Origin: Actinostola sp. cb2023
Lineage: Eukaryota > Cnidaria > Anthozoa > Actiniaria > Actinostolidae
Assembly: GCA_033675265.1 (NCBI GenBank)
Contig: JAUJYZ010001351.1
Location: 62,001-126,000, forward strand
Direction: 5' to 3'
DNA length: 64,000 nucleotides
In this document: in pieces, positions 1-11,884 of the stretch
Position numbering within the stretch: the stretch's first letter is position 1
Layout of the letters: every line of letters begins with the position of its first letter
The notes under the pieces: generated by a model
Told to the model about the DNA's origin: nothing
Database searches by the model: none
Seen by the model: the letters and a program-made list of their open reading frames with translations, nothing else
Program-made: the position numbers and the translations under genes

Positions 1-308
1 GGATGTTTGTGGGAACGCGTATACCATCATCACCTTCCCTTTGCATGGCTTGAGAACCCCCTTTGTCAATTTAAGAACCCCGATATTAATCAGGACTTCA
101 TTCGGGTTCTCTGACTCTGGCTTCTTCTTCTTTATACCGGTCTCGACTTTCTTCTGTTGTCGTTGTGCCGACAGACGCTTCCTGAACTGTTGGAATGTTT
201 GAGGCCGTGATGTTTCTTCTGTAGATGTATGTTACTCAGCGATTTCCCACATTTATGACAAAAATTAAATAAATCGAGGACATCTGCAGCACAACCTTCG
301 CATTTCAT
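1..308 (-). CDS. Zinc-ribbon protein, N-terminal part (runs off left edge)
   Basis: The ATG at 308-306 opens a minus-strand reading frame with a compact zinc-ribbon pattern, CEGC followed 13 residues later by CHKC, within the first 22 residues. A lysine/arginine-rich linker follows, then a segment ending KPCKGKVMMVYAF that reaches the window edge. The ribbon and the linker lie in different frames, so there is either a 1-nt indel near 225-235 or a tiny intron I cannot resolve. The same frame stays open upstream of the ATG to 428, but that part looks non-coding. The overall plan (short zinc ribbon, basic linker, then a small folded domain) resembles uncharacterised signalling proteins found in cnidarian genomes. 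That family resemblance is from memory, and no function is claimed. Confidence 0.55.
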
Positions 309-400
309 GTTTAGTCGCCATGCGACACGAGACAATGTGTGTCTGCATTTTAAAGGGCCAGCGGTGCTACTTTGGTGCCCAGTCTTCCAAGTGCTCGTAA

Positions 401-515
401 GGGCCCGAAGCCATTCAGAGGTACACACACATGCTCACTATAAACGGACCCCTAAAGTCCACAGAGCTCTATTCTACTCTGAATAGGGCCCGAAGCCAAT
501 CAGAGGTACACACAC
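401..515. repeat. 30-bp direct repeat pair (401-430 and 486-515)
   Basis: Two copies beginning GGGCCCGAAGCC and ending GTACACACAC lie 85 bp apart with one mismatch. They sit just upstream of the zinc-ribbon start codon. They could be promoter-proximal sites or a small tandem duplication. Confidence 0.6.
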
Positions 516-1634
516 GCTATCGAACATAGCACGAGGTCCGCACGACATCGAAGTTATCATAAAACAAACTGGCCCAAACCTACTCTACTAGTACTTGATA
601 ATTTTAACAAATCCTTTCCAAAACCACATGAAAACTAGCCCGACACAAAGGACTGCAAATTCATTCAAACTGACACTGTGAACCGCATGTCCTTAGGGAC
701 TAAACCCAGGACAGAATACAAACCGTGACAAAAATGAATCCTCATGAATAAAGAACGATCCAAACGCACCAACATATCGAACAGCAAACAAAATTAGCGA
801 GCGCGATTGGAAATACTACAAAAGAAGCGTCTGACAAATACTCCTGTGCAGAGGAACTAATCCGAAGCTCAAGGTATAAATAAACGATCTGACAACGCGC
901 GCTCGACTCGGAGTAAAAGTACGAACAAAATCTAAGTAAGCACAGGAACTGAATAAAACTGAATAAAACTGATAAAACTGTACGAACATACGCCTTCAAG
1001 AAAAATACGCTTAAATGAAAGTCAAAGAGTCAAGCACAACGCTAACTACCTGAGGTGGATTAATGGCCGTTTGAAGCCAATACCACGAGCCGCTGGAACT
1101 TATTTGTGCTGGACTTACTTCTGAAGCAGTTAGGCGATGCAGCTCGGCCGGTGAATTTTATACTAAAACATGGAGCCACGGAAACATCAACAACAGCTTG
1201 AAATTACGCCATTTTCTACCTAACCTAATCTGTACGTCTACAAAGATCTGTGTTCGGTGACTTGATTAATTAGAGAGCAAGCGAAACCAATTTGTCGTCT
1301 TGGACGGTTTCTTGCGAAAGTGTGTTAGATAATTTATGCAGGGCGTATTTAAATCATTTGTTGGTCAATATAAATCAGGAGGCAGGAAATATCATAACAA
1401 TAGATTGCATGTAAAATATAATATATATTCAAATGACTTTGAATAGCGACTTACTAAAGCTAAGTATAGCTAAGCTACGTAGCACCCAACTATATATATA
1501 TGTCAACTATTCTAGCTTACAATGGAGTAAACTAATTGGAAATACGTAACTATAAATAATCTCCCCCAGTCCCGATAAAATTACTTGTTTTGCTTTATGT
1601 TAATTAGATGTACTAAATGGAGGCCTGGCCGCAG
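516..1634. other. Non-coding stretch before the CUB exon
   Basis: I see no supported exon here. It must hold either an intron of the downstream receptor gene or that gene's unrecognised first exons. The 85-codon minus-strand frame at 742-999 has no recognisable domain. The sequence is AT-rich with a short TATATA tract near 1,492-1,500. Confidence 0.5.
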
Positions 1635-1988
1635 TCAAGTCGCTTCGAAACGAAGGTGAATTCCATGCTGCTATAAGTAGACAACAACTGAAAGATGCTC
1701 TTGTTTCATGTATCTGGTACCTTACTGTACCACATGGGCGATTTATAAGATTGTTTATATCAACGATACCTGAGCTTTTAAAATATGGTTGTTATCAACA
1801 CGAATATTTGGATGTACTCGATGGTCCGAGCATACGAAGTCCCCTTCTAACATCACGGAATTATACACTCCCGAGGGAAACAGTTTTCACGTCGAGTGGA
1901 AGACACCTGTTGATACGTCTTGTTCCCAATCAGAAAGGAACCAGTTGTGTCTTTAAAATACGCTTTGACAGTATATTAAGCAGCATTG
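1635..1988 (+). CDS. Receptor tyrosine kinase, CUB-domain exon
   Basis: The exon is bounded by a CAG acceptor (1,631-1,634) and a GTGAGT donor (1,989). It encodes 117 codons that read as a CUB domain: CIWYLTVPHGRFIRL, then YLDVLDG, then SSGRHLLIRLVP. CUB domains are extracellular beta-sandwich modules for ligand or calcium binding. The exon ends with one base of a codon, which pairs exactly with the two-base start of the transmembrane exon at 14,256. This makes the two adjacent exons of one gene separated by a 12.3-kb intron. Summed over the nine exons the visible coding length is a whole number of codons (566 residues plus stop). No signal peptide is in the window, so the 5' end is missing. 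Confidence 0.75.
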
Positions 1989-3540
1989 GTGAGTAACAAA
2001 CCATTATTTAATGCTATACGAAATGGAAAGTGTTATGGGTGATTCGAATTAACTGTAGCAGCATAGGATATCCATTGAGTTAATTATCCTATTTTTGTTG
2101 GGAAAGGTGGTGGTTGAATATTGATATAAAGCAGAGAGTTTGTCGATGTGATGCAGGTGATCTGGCATGAGGGTGAGGGGGATACACCCAGAATCTGACG
2201 ATGATCCAAGGTTTCATGAGGGATCCATGAGAGGTATATCGGTGATTAATGGAGGATCGACATAGGATAGTCCATTAGCTCAGCTAATGGTAATAAGTCC
2301 ATGAAAGTTCCATGAAGGATCCGTGAGGGATCGGTCTATGGATGTTTCATGCAGGGTCTGAGGTTGGTCTATGAGGGGTTCCATGATGAGGGTCGATAAA
2401 AATGATATCCTACCGTTATCGATTTTATGTAAAACGATTTCATTAACAAGTTTAAACTACGTAAATGACATGAGATGACACAGAGATCTCCCGTTGTAGC
2501 GGTTTATTCTTGATTGATCACACGAGGAGCTTTGCCCAAGAAAGGTTTCAAATTTCTGTCTTTGAAAGTCAGAAGTTGCACAGCAGGAGAACCTATTCCC
2601 TTTGTATAAAACCACAGGACTATTAGCGGATTATAACGCCTCAGGGGCCCGTTTCTCGAAGCGCGCGGTAACTTATCGGGCCCGTTATCTTATCGGGGCC
2701 GTTAACGGGGATTCTATTCGGGCCCGAAGCAGCGTTTCTCAAAGCAGCCGTAAACCATCCGATAACTTCCTTCCCGATAATTACGGGGAAAATGGAAAAC
2801 CTTCTATAACTAATGAAGAATGTTCGAATTCAGTGTGTTTATTCTAAGCATTCCTGTGAAAAATAACGTCAAAACGAAGAGAAAAGTGGCGATTTCAGGC
2901 CGGATTTTGAACAGCGGCCGAATCAATCGTGTGTTCGATCGGCAAACAACAACATTGTGCTACAAATATTTTCAGTCTAAAAACTGAGAATTGCCTTCTC
3001 ATCTTCCACAAGAGTTTATATCCTTTCGAAATTATTTAGTATGTAAATTCATTGTTGAAGTATGTCAGTCTTTGCAAGGTCTTTGAACTGCCAAACTTTG
3101 CAATAGATCAGTTTGATGAAAGATTCAAGTGATTCAACTTGGTCGATCGTGGAATTGGTGCAATCGATTTAGTTGTAGTAATTTTGCTTATTTCGAGATC
3201 TATATCTTGTGTATCATATTTCTAGTATCTTTATTTTTAAAATGTTAATCAAGGTAAGTGAGAAACATTTATTATATCAATGTTCTTCCTGTTATCCTTG
3301 CCATGACTTGGCAGCCCAATGCACTAGTTTTGGCGGGAAAACTCGTGGCAGACGCGTCTGCACATCTAGAAATAGATTACCAGCCGACAGGAGTCGTTGC
3401 CGTTTCTTTCATTTGCCGTACTGTTGAAAGGTTTGTTTCAAAAAATGTAAGTATCATTTTCAATTTAACTTGTGATTTGCAAATTAAAAGTTTTTAAATC
3501 TTGCGTATATTAACATTCGCTATAATATAATTATCAGATA

Positions 3541-6500
3541 ATGGAGAAAAAAGGTCGTAGTACGCGATTTTCACAGGCAATGAGTGACGCTCTTGTGGAA
3601 AATTACACGAAGCATCAAGTGAGTAAAATTACAACCGTAGTTGATGAAAAAATATAAAGTCTGTCTTGTAACCATACTCGAGGATTTGTCTTGTAGACTT
3701 GTAACATAAAACGTCTGTTTCTGCTTTTATATGCAGAGTTTCGAAAACATTTTATAAACTTTAAAAATCAAATTATAAAATGTATTTTTTGTAGTATGTT
3801 CTGAAAAGCAAGTTTTCATCTACATTACAAACGAAAAGAAAAGAGAGGCGTGGAAGCGTGTCACTTCGGCAGTGAACGCCGTAAATGGTGGAGAAAAAAA
3901 GAGTATAGAGCAGGTAATTAATTAAAGTAACAAAAGTTTATCATACTGTAATAATATTATTGTTCAGTTCTAAATACCTCTGAATAATGGATTTCGCTCA
4001 TAATTTCAAAAACAGTCAAATTATTTCCAAATAGTCAGCAGTCTGTCATTCTCACTTATTAAAATATAAAAGGCCCCTCACTCCATACACTATTTGGAAA
4101 AACATGTTTGGCAAGAATTAATACAAAACATTTTGTATTTGTTAATTAAAATTCAGGTGAAAAAGAGATGGGAAGACATGGCTTCTCAAGTAAAAAAGAA
4201 AGAAAGAACGGCAAAGAATGAAGAAATAAGGAGAATCAGGATAACCGGAAATGGGGTTTTACCTGATGAGGTATTTTTTTATTTGAATTGCAGGAATCAT
4301 TCATATTGCTGGGTTTCAAGTGTCCCTAGAGTATCAAGAGATATGATAGCTATTATAATAATTTTGTTGGATGAACTTTAAATTAAACAAGAGACACTAA
4401 TACAATGATAAACACCAGTTGCAACCCAACAATAACTACCGTAATTAAATAGCATTTTGTCTGACAATAAATAGAGGTTATTAGTCGTCTAATCATCTAA
4501 TACGGTTGTTTATTTTTACGAGTCATTTAAGGCGAGCCAAAATACATGACGAGTAACAATTCACAGAACCTCTTGCACGCTGATTGGTTAATTTTCATCA
4601 CATGATTCTGCATGATTGATTGGAAAGCCAGTTTGAAGTAACTATCAAAAATACAGTCCCATATTTCGTGCGTTCTTGTGCATATTTCGTGCATTCTTTG
4701 ACAAAAAAAATAAAATGTTTTTACTTTAAGGTTGATAATCAAGATACTCCAACATGCCAATCTCTCAACGAATGTGAGCAAAACATAGCAGACATCTTAG
4801 GTCCAGAAGCAATAAATGGAATTTCTGGAGGGATTGACACTTTTGCAAAAGGTAGTTTTCATCCTTTTTCATTCTTTATAAGTTTATAAGTATATACTAT
4901 TGTGTGCAAGCATTTAAACCATGTTTTGATATTTAGGCTGCACTCATGAATCAGCTACTCCTTTTTCACAGAACATATATAATAGCTAATTGCATAATCG
5001 TTGTCGTGTTGAAAATCATAAATCATAGAAGCTGAGTGGGTGTCTGTAAAGCAGGGTTCTACCAGTAGTATAGTGACAATTTAGCAAGGATCAACCCTGA
5101 AAGGGACTGGTAACTTACATTTAGTATGAATGGTCCTTCTTATTGACTTCTCTTTTTAGCTGATTCAAGTTATAAAAGACCCTTCACTGCATATACCATT
5201 GATCCTCAATCTTTAAGTGACACAATGTTGGACTCCTCTCTTTCTGAATTTCAGGTATGTCTAAACCAACCATGCTAGAGAGTTAATGGGCTGACTTAGC
5301 AGTCTTAATTTTAAACAATAATAGGTTTACAAGAACATGAGATATGACATTTCTATAGTACATGTATGTACATTAAGTTGTAGTTTTGAAATATGTACAT
5401 AATATACACATACCTTATAATGAGATGCATAAATACCTAATGAGATACAATCTGAATCTGAATCTGAATCTGAATCTGTGACCTAAAAACACTCGTAGCC
5501 ACACTATTTGCCAACGCAGGTGTGCATACTATAGACATTAATCACCTTAAACGTTCACAAAAATGACTCTGGATACAATGTATATTTAATAATAATAATA
5601 ATATTATTAAATTATTATTTAAAGTTGAACTGTTTTTTTTTGTTCATTTCAGTCAATTAACAATAATTATTTGAATTAACATATTTTCTTTTTTTCAAAG
5701 GAAAGTGCTGCTTTGCCATCTTGTGTGGAGCTAGAGGTCATGATGACTTTGAAATCAAGGTAATCAAAAATCAATGTATCTTGATTCTACCATTATTGTT
5801 TTATAATATTAAAATTGTAAGATACATGTACATTTCATAATATATGAATTGTAAGATGTACATTTCATAATCACATATACAGTCAATTGCAGAAACATTG
5901 TAGTTTTGAAATAATATACATATACACATACCTAATGAGATGCATAAATACCTATTTAATGAGATCTACAGAGCTACTTTTAAATGGCATTCCTGACATA
6001 AAACTGACAGGTTGTTGTTTACACTTCAAAGTATATAACACAACACTGAGGAATTTGTACTAAATAGCCCAAATTAAATACTAAATAAATAGGATTAATT
6101 TCTCTCTCAGTAACATTTAATTAGGAACTTAATTTTACTATCTTGAGATGCCAAAAGCTTATTCTGAAGATATTCGTTGGGTTGCGGTCTCCAACCTCCA
6201 ACAGAGGTCAACAAACTGTTTTATAACAAATCTGAAGAAGAAAGTGTATCTCATTAGGTATTATGCATCTCATTAGGATTGTGTATATTATGTACATATT
6301 TCAAAACTACAAGGTTTCTGCAATTGACTGTATATGAACTACATGTATGTACATGTACTAGATAGAAATGTCATACATGTAGCTCATGTTTGGTAAGTAT
6401 ATTATTGTTATAATATTATTAATAAAGACTGCCGTCAGCCCTTTAACTCTCTAGCCATGGTTGGTTTAGATGCATAATTTTATTTATTTAGAAATGACTA

Positions 6501-7498
6501 TCCCATGATTGATAATAGTAAATTAATTAACATATTTTTTGATCAATTTATTAGGAAGTTTTACTGCCAATGGAAAGCTGTAGGCCTAAAAAGAAAATCA
6601 AGAAAACCTTATCTGATGTACAGATGGAAGTAAGTTCATTAGGTATTATTGTTATTATTCAGCTTTCTTATCTTTTGGAACATTTATTGAACACATTCCA
6701 ATCCTTTTAATTATACCAATCTAATTCTTTGATACTTTTTAGTACTTTGAAACAGCCACTTATTATTATAAACTAAAGACTGAAAAACTGAAGCTTGAGC
6801 TGGAGATATTGAAGGCACCTAACACAGGTACTGAAATATAGAGAGAACTTTAATATCACTATTTAGTATAATTTTAGACTTGAATATAGAGTTTCGCACG
6901 CTGATGTGATTGGTCAAGTGACCAGTGATTATGTGACAATTAATCACTTCGCCTTCGGCAAATAATATTATTGTTAAATAGTGGGCCAAATTGGAAACCA
7001 ACCAATTTTGTAGCTGAATTTGTCTACCCACAAAAAAAAACAATAATATATAATGTATTGTATGAACTGCTAATCAGTTTGGATTTTTGCTGTCTCTATA
7101 TACACTGTACATGTAAAATTTACTAATTTTGTTTAGAGTAAAATATATTAACTGTGTTAATAAAGACATACATGTACATGGTATTGACACAGTTAATATA
7201 TTTCTACTCCAAACATTAGTAACATTTGTGTATGTCAATAAGAGACATTACTGTATTAAAATTATGCGGTACTAATTATGCTCCTGTCTGCACTAATGCA
7301 TTTTTTAAAACACTTTGTTTTGGTTTGCGTTTTCAAATAAAAATGATAGAGCTCCACATTTATTAAGAGTGGATTGGGTCTAAATTCATTTCAAGTTCAA
7401 GTTCATTCTATTTTCTAATAGCTAATGTGTAACTTCTTTTTGTTAAAGGCAAGTGGGACGTTAATCACATGCAAGATGGCTTTCATGGTGACAACTGA
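3541..7498 (+). CDS. Harbinger Myb/SANT-like DNA-binding protein (spliced)
   Basis: The ATG at 3,541 opens MEKKGRSTRFSQAMSDALVE, the first helix of a Myb/SANT-like domain. My exon model is 3,541-3,618, 3,809-3,913, 4,157-4,270, 4,731-4,851, 5,160-5,254, 6,555-6,629, 6,743-6,827 and 7,449-7,498. It totals 241 codons with consistent phases. Exon 3 has the second Myb helix (VKKRWEDMASQVKKKERTAK). Exon 7 is Lys-rich, and exon 8 is a Leu/Lys coiled coil (KLKTEKLKLELEILK) as in the second protein of Harbinger transposons. That partner protein carries the transposase into the nucleus and onto the termini. A further possible exon at 5,701-5,759 breaks the phase and may be alternative or decayed. Exact exon 2 borders are uncertain. 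Confidence 0.75.
5259..6472. repeat. Foldback element in an intron of the Myb gene
   Basis: Left arm (from CTAAACCAACCATGCTAGAG) and right arm (ending TAGCCATGGTTGGTTTAGA) are imperfect inverted copies of about 200 bp. Internal inverted copies are seen around TACCTAATGAGATGCATAAA. A (CTGAAT)n tract lies at 5,453-5,478. It is a young-looking MITE inside Harbinger. Confidence 0.65.
7136..7208. repeat. Hairpin, AGTAAAATATATTAACTGTG stem
   Basis: Two inverted arms of about 30 bp surround GACATACATGTACATGGTAT. No gene is associated with it. It is probably a small MITE. Confidence 0.6.
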
Positions 7499-7535
7499 GC
7501 AAGTCATACAGTCTGTCAATAAATGTAGATCCCTT

Positions 7536-8067
7536 GCAGTAATTCCCAATCTGGGGGACAATCAATATAAAGAATTTGTATATAAAGAATGTTTTCTGTT
7601 TTCAGCCAGAGATATAAGAACTGATTTTAAGTTATATACCGGTAGTAATTTGTCGCTTGGTAATTAGTCCATCAAGTAGTTTGTATGGTTTCATCAAGTT
7701 TAACAAAAACTGCTTGAAAAAAAAACGAGCCTTATATGTGCGCATGCAGACAAAAATTGAACTGATACTACTAGTCAGGTGGTGATCTAACCACTGAGCC
7801 ACTGGAACTCATCATATTACAATGTAGCTAAATGTAGGTATCTTTATTATTATTAATACGATCCTAAGACCTCGCTCACTCATATGAGTTCCAGACTGAC
7901 TTAGTGGTTAGATCACCGCCTGACTAGTAGTATCCAGGAGATCATATGGGTTCAATTCCTGTCTGGGCTCGTTTTTTTTTTCAAGTAGTCTTTTAATTTA
8001 AAAGTTTGACGATACCTTACAAACTACTTTATGAACTATTGTTTTGTTCCCCAGATTGGGAATTACT
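7536..8067. mobile_element. Inverted pair of tRNA-type SINE-like copies forming a foldback
   Basis: The outer arms read CAGTAATTCCCAATCTGGGG and its reverse complement. The inner parts are inverted copies of a tRNA-like sequence with B-box TGGGTTCAATTCCTG at 7,949-7,963 and a reversed partner near 7,745-7,815. Each is joined to a poly(A) or poly(T) run. Head-to-head SINE insertion, or a MITE that contains a SINE, would explain it. Confidence 0.55.
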
Positions 8068-8892
8068 GCTGGGAGTATAAAATTACAAGATGTAAATATG
8101 TAACATATATCACCATGTTAAATGTAATATTTTTAAGACGTGCTATTTACAAGAGATGTTTAGTATTTACCTAATTATTAGGTAAATACATCATTTATCA
8201 AACGTGCTCTCACTTGACTTCCCGCCTGAGTGTTGACATCCTGAAGAGCTCCCATTTCGGCACCACCCTGTTCCACAACAGCATCTGCACCTAAAGGCAA
8301 ATCAGTGTTGTCTTTAAGGCACATGTTGTGCAGAACTGCAATTGCCAAAATGATCCTGCAGCAACGACTTGGTTCAAACTGCATTGCCCCACCCGAAACA
8401 TCTACACAACGGAACCGTTGCTTCCATAGACCAAAGCATCTTTCAATGGTGTTCCTTGTCTTGGTATGGCTTGATTGGTACCGTTTCTCTGGCTCTGTTA
8501 CAACATTTGCTGGTCTGAAAGGGGTCATTAGGTAGGGCTGTAGGGCATAACCCCTGTCACCCAGCAGCCAGCCATCCCTTCCACCACCATTTTATAAATG
8601 GTATTGCAATTCACTGGTATTGAAAACGGCAGAGTCGTGTGTGGACCCATGCCACTTAGCTAAGACATTTGTAAACACAAGATCTGCATTACAAACAGCC
8701 ATGACATTTATTGCATGGAAGCAGTCTTTGTGGCACACATAAAGGTGTTCCTCCTTGTTTGGAGCCTTTATTGGGATCAGGCTTCCATCAATGGCTCCAA
8801 TAATTCTGGGGAAGCCAGCAATTTCATAGAATGATGCCATTGTTTCCTGAAACCAACAACATTTCAGACATCAGAGACAAAGACACTCGGTT

Positions 8893-9405
8893 ATTTTTTT
8901 ATTTACTTCATATTTATTTATTATTTGTTTATTTTATATTTATTTACTATTTATTTACTTTATATTTATTTATTATTTATTTACTTTTTATTTATTTTTT
9001 TTTTTTATTTATTTATTTATTCACTTTGTATTAATTTATTATTTACTTTATATTTAATTTTTAATTATTTATTTATTTATTATTTACTTTATATTTATTT
9101 ATTTATTATTTATTTATTTACTTTATATTTATTTATTATTTACTTTATATTTAATTTTTATTTATTATTTATTTACTTCATATTTATTTATTATTTATTT
9201 ATTTATTTACTTTATATTTATTTTTTATTTATTTATTTATGTACTTTATATTTATTTATTATTTATGTACTTTATATTTATTTATTATTTACTTTATATT
9301 TAATTATTATTTATCTATTTATTATTTATTTACTTCATATTTATTTATTTATTTTATATTTATTTATTATTTATTTACTTCATATTTATTTATTTATCTA
9401 CCTAG
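8893..9405. repeat. (ATTT)n-type low-complexity array in the transposase intron
   Basis: About 0.5 kb of imperfect TTTATTTA tracts with interspersed TTTACTTTATA words. Open frames across it are artefacts of the repeat. Confidence 0.9.
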
Positions 9406-9409
9406 AGAA

Positions 9410-10540
9410 ATAATTCAAAATGGAAATAATTCATTGATATACCAATATGTATATATCTGTAAGGGTCTGTAAGTATACAAATATTTTCATTTTGTTTATA
9501 TATTCCTTTATTTCTTTAGTACGGCATTCATTTGCAAGCAAAAATGTACGTGATTGGATATAGAACAAGCTATAAATGAAGCATGCGCAGTACGTTGTAC
9601 GGTTTCACAACACGAGGTATTTGTCAAATGTTCTCTGAAAGGTCTGTAAGTGACTGAAGTACGTTATGTTTATCAATCGACTACATTGAAATATCAATGA
9701 AAAACGGAATAACGTTAACGACCTAAAATAGTTCACGTCCACTGTGAATAGTAAGTTGATTGTTTGTGGGTCTTCTTGCTGGCATTGAATAACAACGTCG
9801 ATTTTTGGGGATGGCCGTTTCGTTTGGATGGAATTTGTATCTGATTGACTACAAATCACATGGAAAGATGATCATTGACTACAAATCCATTCAACTTTAG
9901 AACAATTAATCATCGACATGAACCGAACCTTCGTGTACAAGTAAGCTACTACAACTGTGCTCAAGTCTTTTTTTCTGAGATCAGGATTTATAATGTGATT
10001 CAATGGGATGTCATTTTACATCGACAAAAAAGGTATGACGGTTATGCATGTTTTTATAGTAAGCTTATTAAAATTCCTTTTTTAATAAGTGGATCCTTAT
10101 AATTTTGATCGATTTGTCTTGGTCATGTTTGGAGGTACGTAAGTTCTGCTCACACTGGAAGTTCATAATAAAATTGCCAAAAAAATCATATTAAGACGAG
10201 GACAACTTTATAATCAAGTGTAGTGTCTTATTTTACTTAGCCTCATTATCTTTGCCTTTAGATTTGTGCTTCGGCCTTTCAGTGAGCTGCGTGCAGCAGT
10301 CGATGGAAACGTAGTCAAATGTTATTTTAAGCTTAAGTTTATATTTTGTTATTGACTTCGTCTTCGGTTATTGATAAAAAGAGTTATACCGTAATTATAG
10401 TATAAGTGACCATTAAGCTTATATTGATAATTTAATGCATTACTAAATTAAAGTTCATGCATAAATGAAGAGGATTTTTCATCAGATTAACATGTACTTT
10501 TTAATGATACTATTTTTGATGTCCTCAAGAATTCTATTGA
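9410..10540. other. Intron of the HARBI1 gene, nothing recognised
   Basis: AT-rich sequence between exons 3 and 2 of the transposase. Short open frames on both strands have no domain. Confidence 0.6.
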
Positions 10541-11884
10541 GTTTCATAGTAAACTTACATTGATCTCTGTGTTACTTGTAGGAAATGATATCCAGACATG
10601 TGCAATATCAACTATACAAGAAGAAACGTTGTGTATACACCGGCTAACGCTGGCTTTGGACAGCCCGATGGTATCTGCTATGACTTTTAAAAAACTGCCT
10701 GATGCATAATATCGCAATGCTGTTAAGATCTGAAATATAATACATTGATTGAGCAAATGTTACAATCAAAAAAACGATATATTTTTCTTTCAATTTTCAA
10801 TAGAAAATATATTTTAAAAGTAGATTTGATGTCGAAAGTCTTACCTGCACTTCGCAACTTAATGGGAAGTTGCGCTTCGTTCTTCTCCTCAACTCAGGCG
10901 ACAATTTATTCACCAGCCATCTTATTCTTTCAGAAGACAACCTATATCTTTCCACCACCTCATTCTCGCGCATTCCGTCGAGGGAAATCCGATCTTTAAA
11001 AGTTTTTTCTTGACGAATTTGACCGAAGCAAATTGCTCCGGCCGCCATTTTTTCGTTTACGGGAAGTTAACGGGAGCATGCGAGCACCCGTAAACTTTCC
11101 GTGAATTAACGCAAAAAATAACGGGTCCGATAATAACGCGCACTTTGAGAAACACCACTATAGTTTATCGGGAAGTTTACGGGTAGGTTAACGGGCCCGA
11201 TAAGTTACCGCGCGCTTCGAGAAACGGGCCCCAGGCCACTTAAGGCCAGGAGTTTTTCGGCCGTACACATGAAATTCGGAAATTGACCTTAATCAGAGTT
11301 ACATATAAGCAAATGGAACGATTTTATGCCTTATGACATATTTCGTCGAACTTAATATTTTGGTGATATTTTTGTGATATGGGATGTGTCACGTGACATG
11401 TTACGTCATAAATCACCTTTTTCAAAATGGGCCAATGGGGACAAAAGGAACTAAGGATGTTTTTGCAGTTTTAGTGTTGCCTTAATGTGTTCTTTGAAGA
11501 TCAGCCTTAACAGCTGGGCTATCATTCGTGTTTTAGGAGATAAAGGCTAAAATGTGAAGTCACGTGACCTATTTTGCATATTATCTCCTAAAACACGAAT
11601 GATGGCCCAGCTGTTAAGGCTGATCTTCAAAGAACACATTAAGTTAACACTAAAACTGCAAAAACATCCTTAGTTCCTTTTGTCCCCATTGGCCCATTTT
11701 GAAAAAGGTGATTTATGACGTCACGTGTCACGTGACAAGTTCCATACCACCAAAATACCACCAAAATGTTAAGTTCGATGAAATATGTCATATGGCATAA
11801 AATTGTTTTATTTGCTTATATGTAACTCTATTAAGGCAATTTCAAGTGAATAGCAGCTACTCCTGGCCTTAAGTGGCCTGAGGC

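Larger units (their letters stand above)
8178..11048 (-). pseudogene. HARBI1-type Harbinger transposase with one nonsense codon
   Basis: There are three minus-strand exons in phase 0: 11,048-10,845, 10,729-10,559 and 8,846-8,178, for a total of 348 codons, the usual HARBI1 length. Exon 1 is the N-terminal helical region (ENEVVERYRLSSERIRWLV). Exon 2 has the helix-turn-helix-like DTIGLSKASVSRCIHNV. Exon 3 carries the DDE nuclease: GAIDGSLIPIKAP with the first Asp, GSTHDSAVF with the second Asp, and NTIERCFGLWKQRF with the Glu. All splice sites are canonical. The only lesion I see is an in-frame TAA at 8,594-8,592, just before the GDRGY motif. The gene converges on the Myb gene, as expected for an intact Harbinger. 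Confidence 0.88.
2645..11231. mobile_element. PIF/Harbinger DNA transposon, 8.6 kb, both genes present
   Basis: The left terminus (2,645-2,687) and the right terminus (11,189-11,231) are perfect 43-bp inverted repeats beginning GGGCCCGTTTCTCGAAGCGC. A 3-bp direct duplication CAG lies immediately outside (2,642-2,644 and 11,232-11,234). Harbingers make 3-bp duplications and encode a HARBI1 nuclease plus a Myb/SANT-like protein, and both are present here in convergent orientation. Degenerate GGGCCCG and TAACGGG subterminal motifs sit near both ends. The interior has been enlarged by later foldback and microsatellite insertions. Confidence 0.93.
2638..11884. mobile_element. Palindromic MITE split by the Harbinger insertion
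   Basis: The right part (11,235-11,884) is a foldback whose termini read GCCTCAGGCCACTTAAGGCC outward. The matching terminal bases of the left end, GCCTCAG, lie at 2,638-2,644 on the far side of the Harbinger element. Removing Harbinger and one CAG copy gives a MITE of about 657 bp with matching ends. Long inverted arms inside it include copies of a tract around TTTTAGGAGATAA. I could not identify the MITE's own target duplication. Confidence 0.8.
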
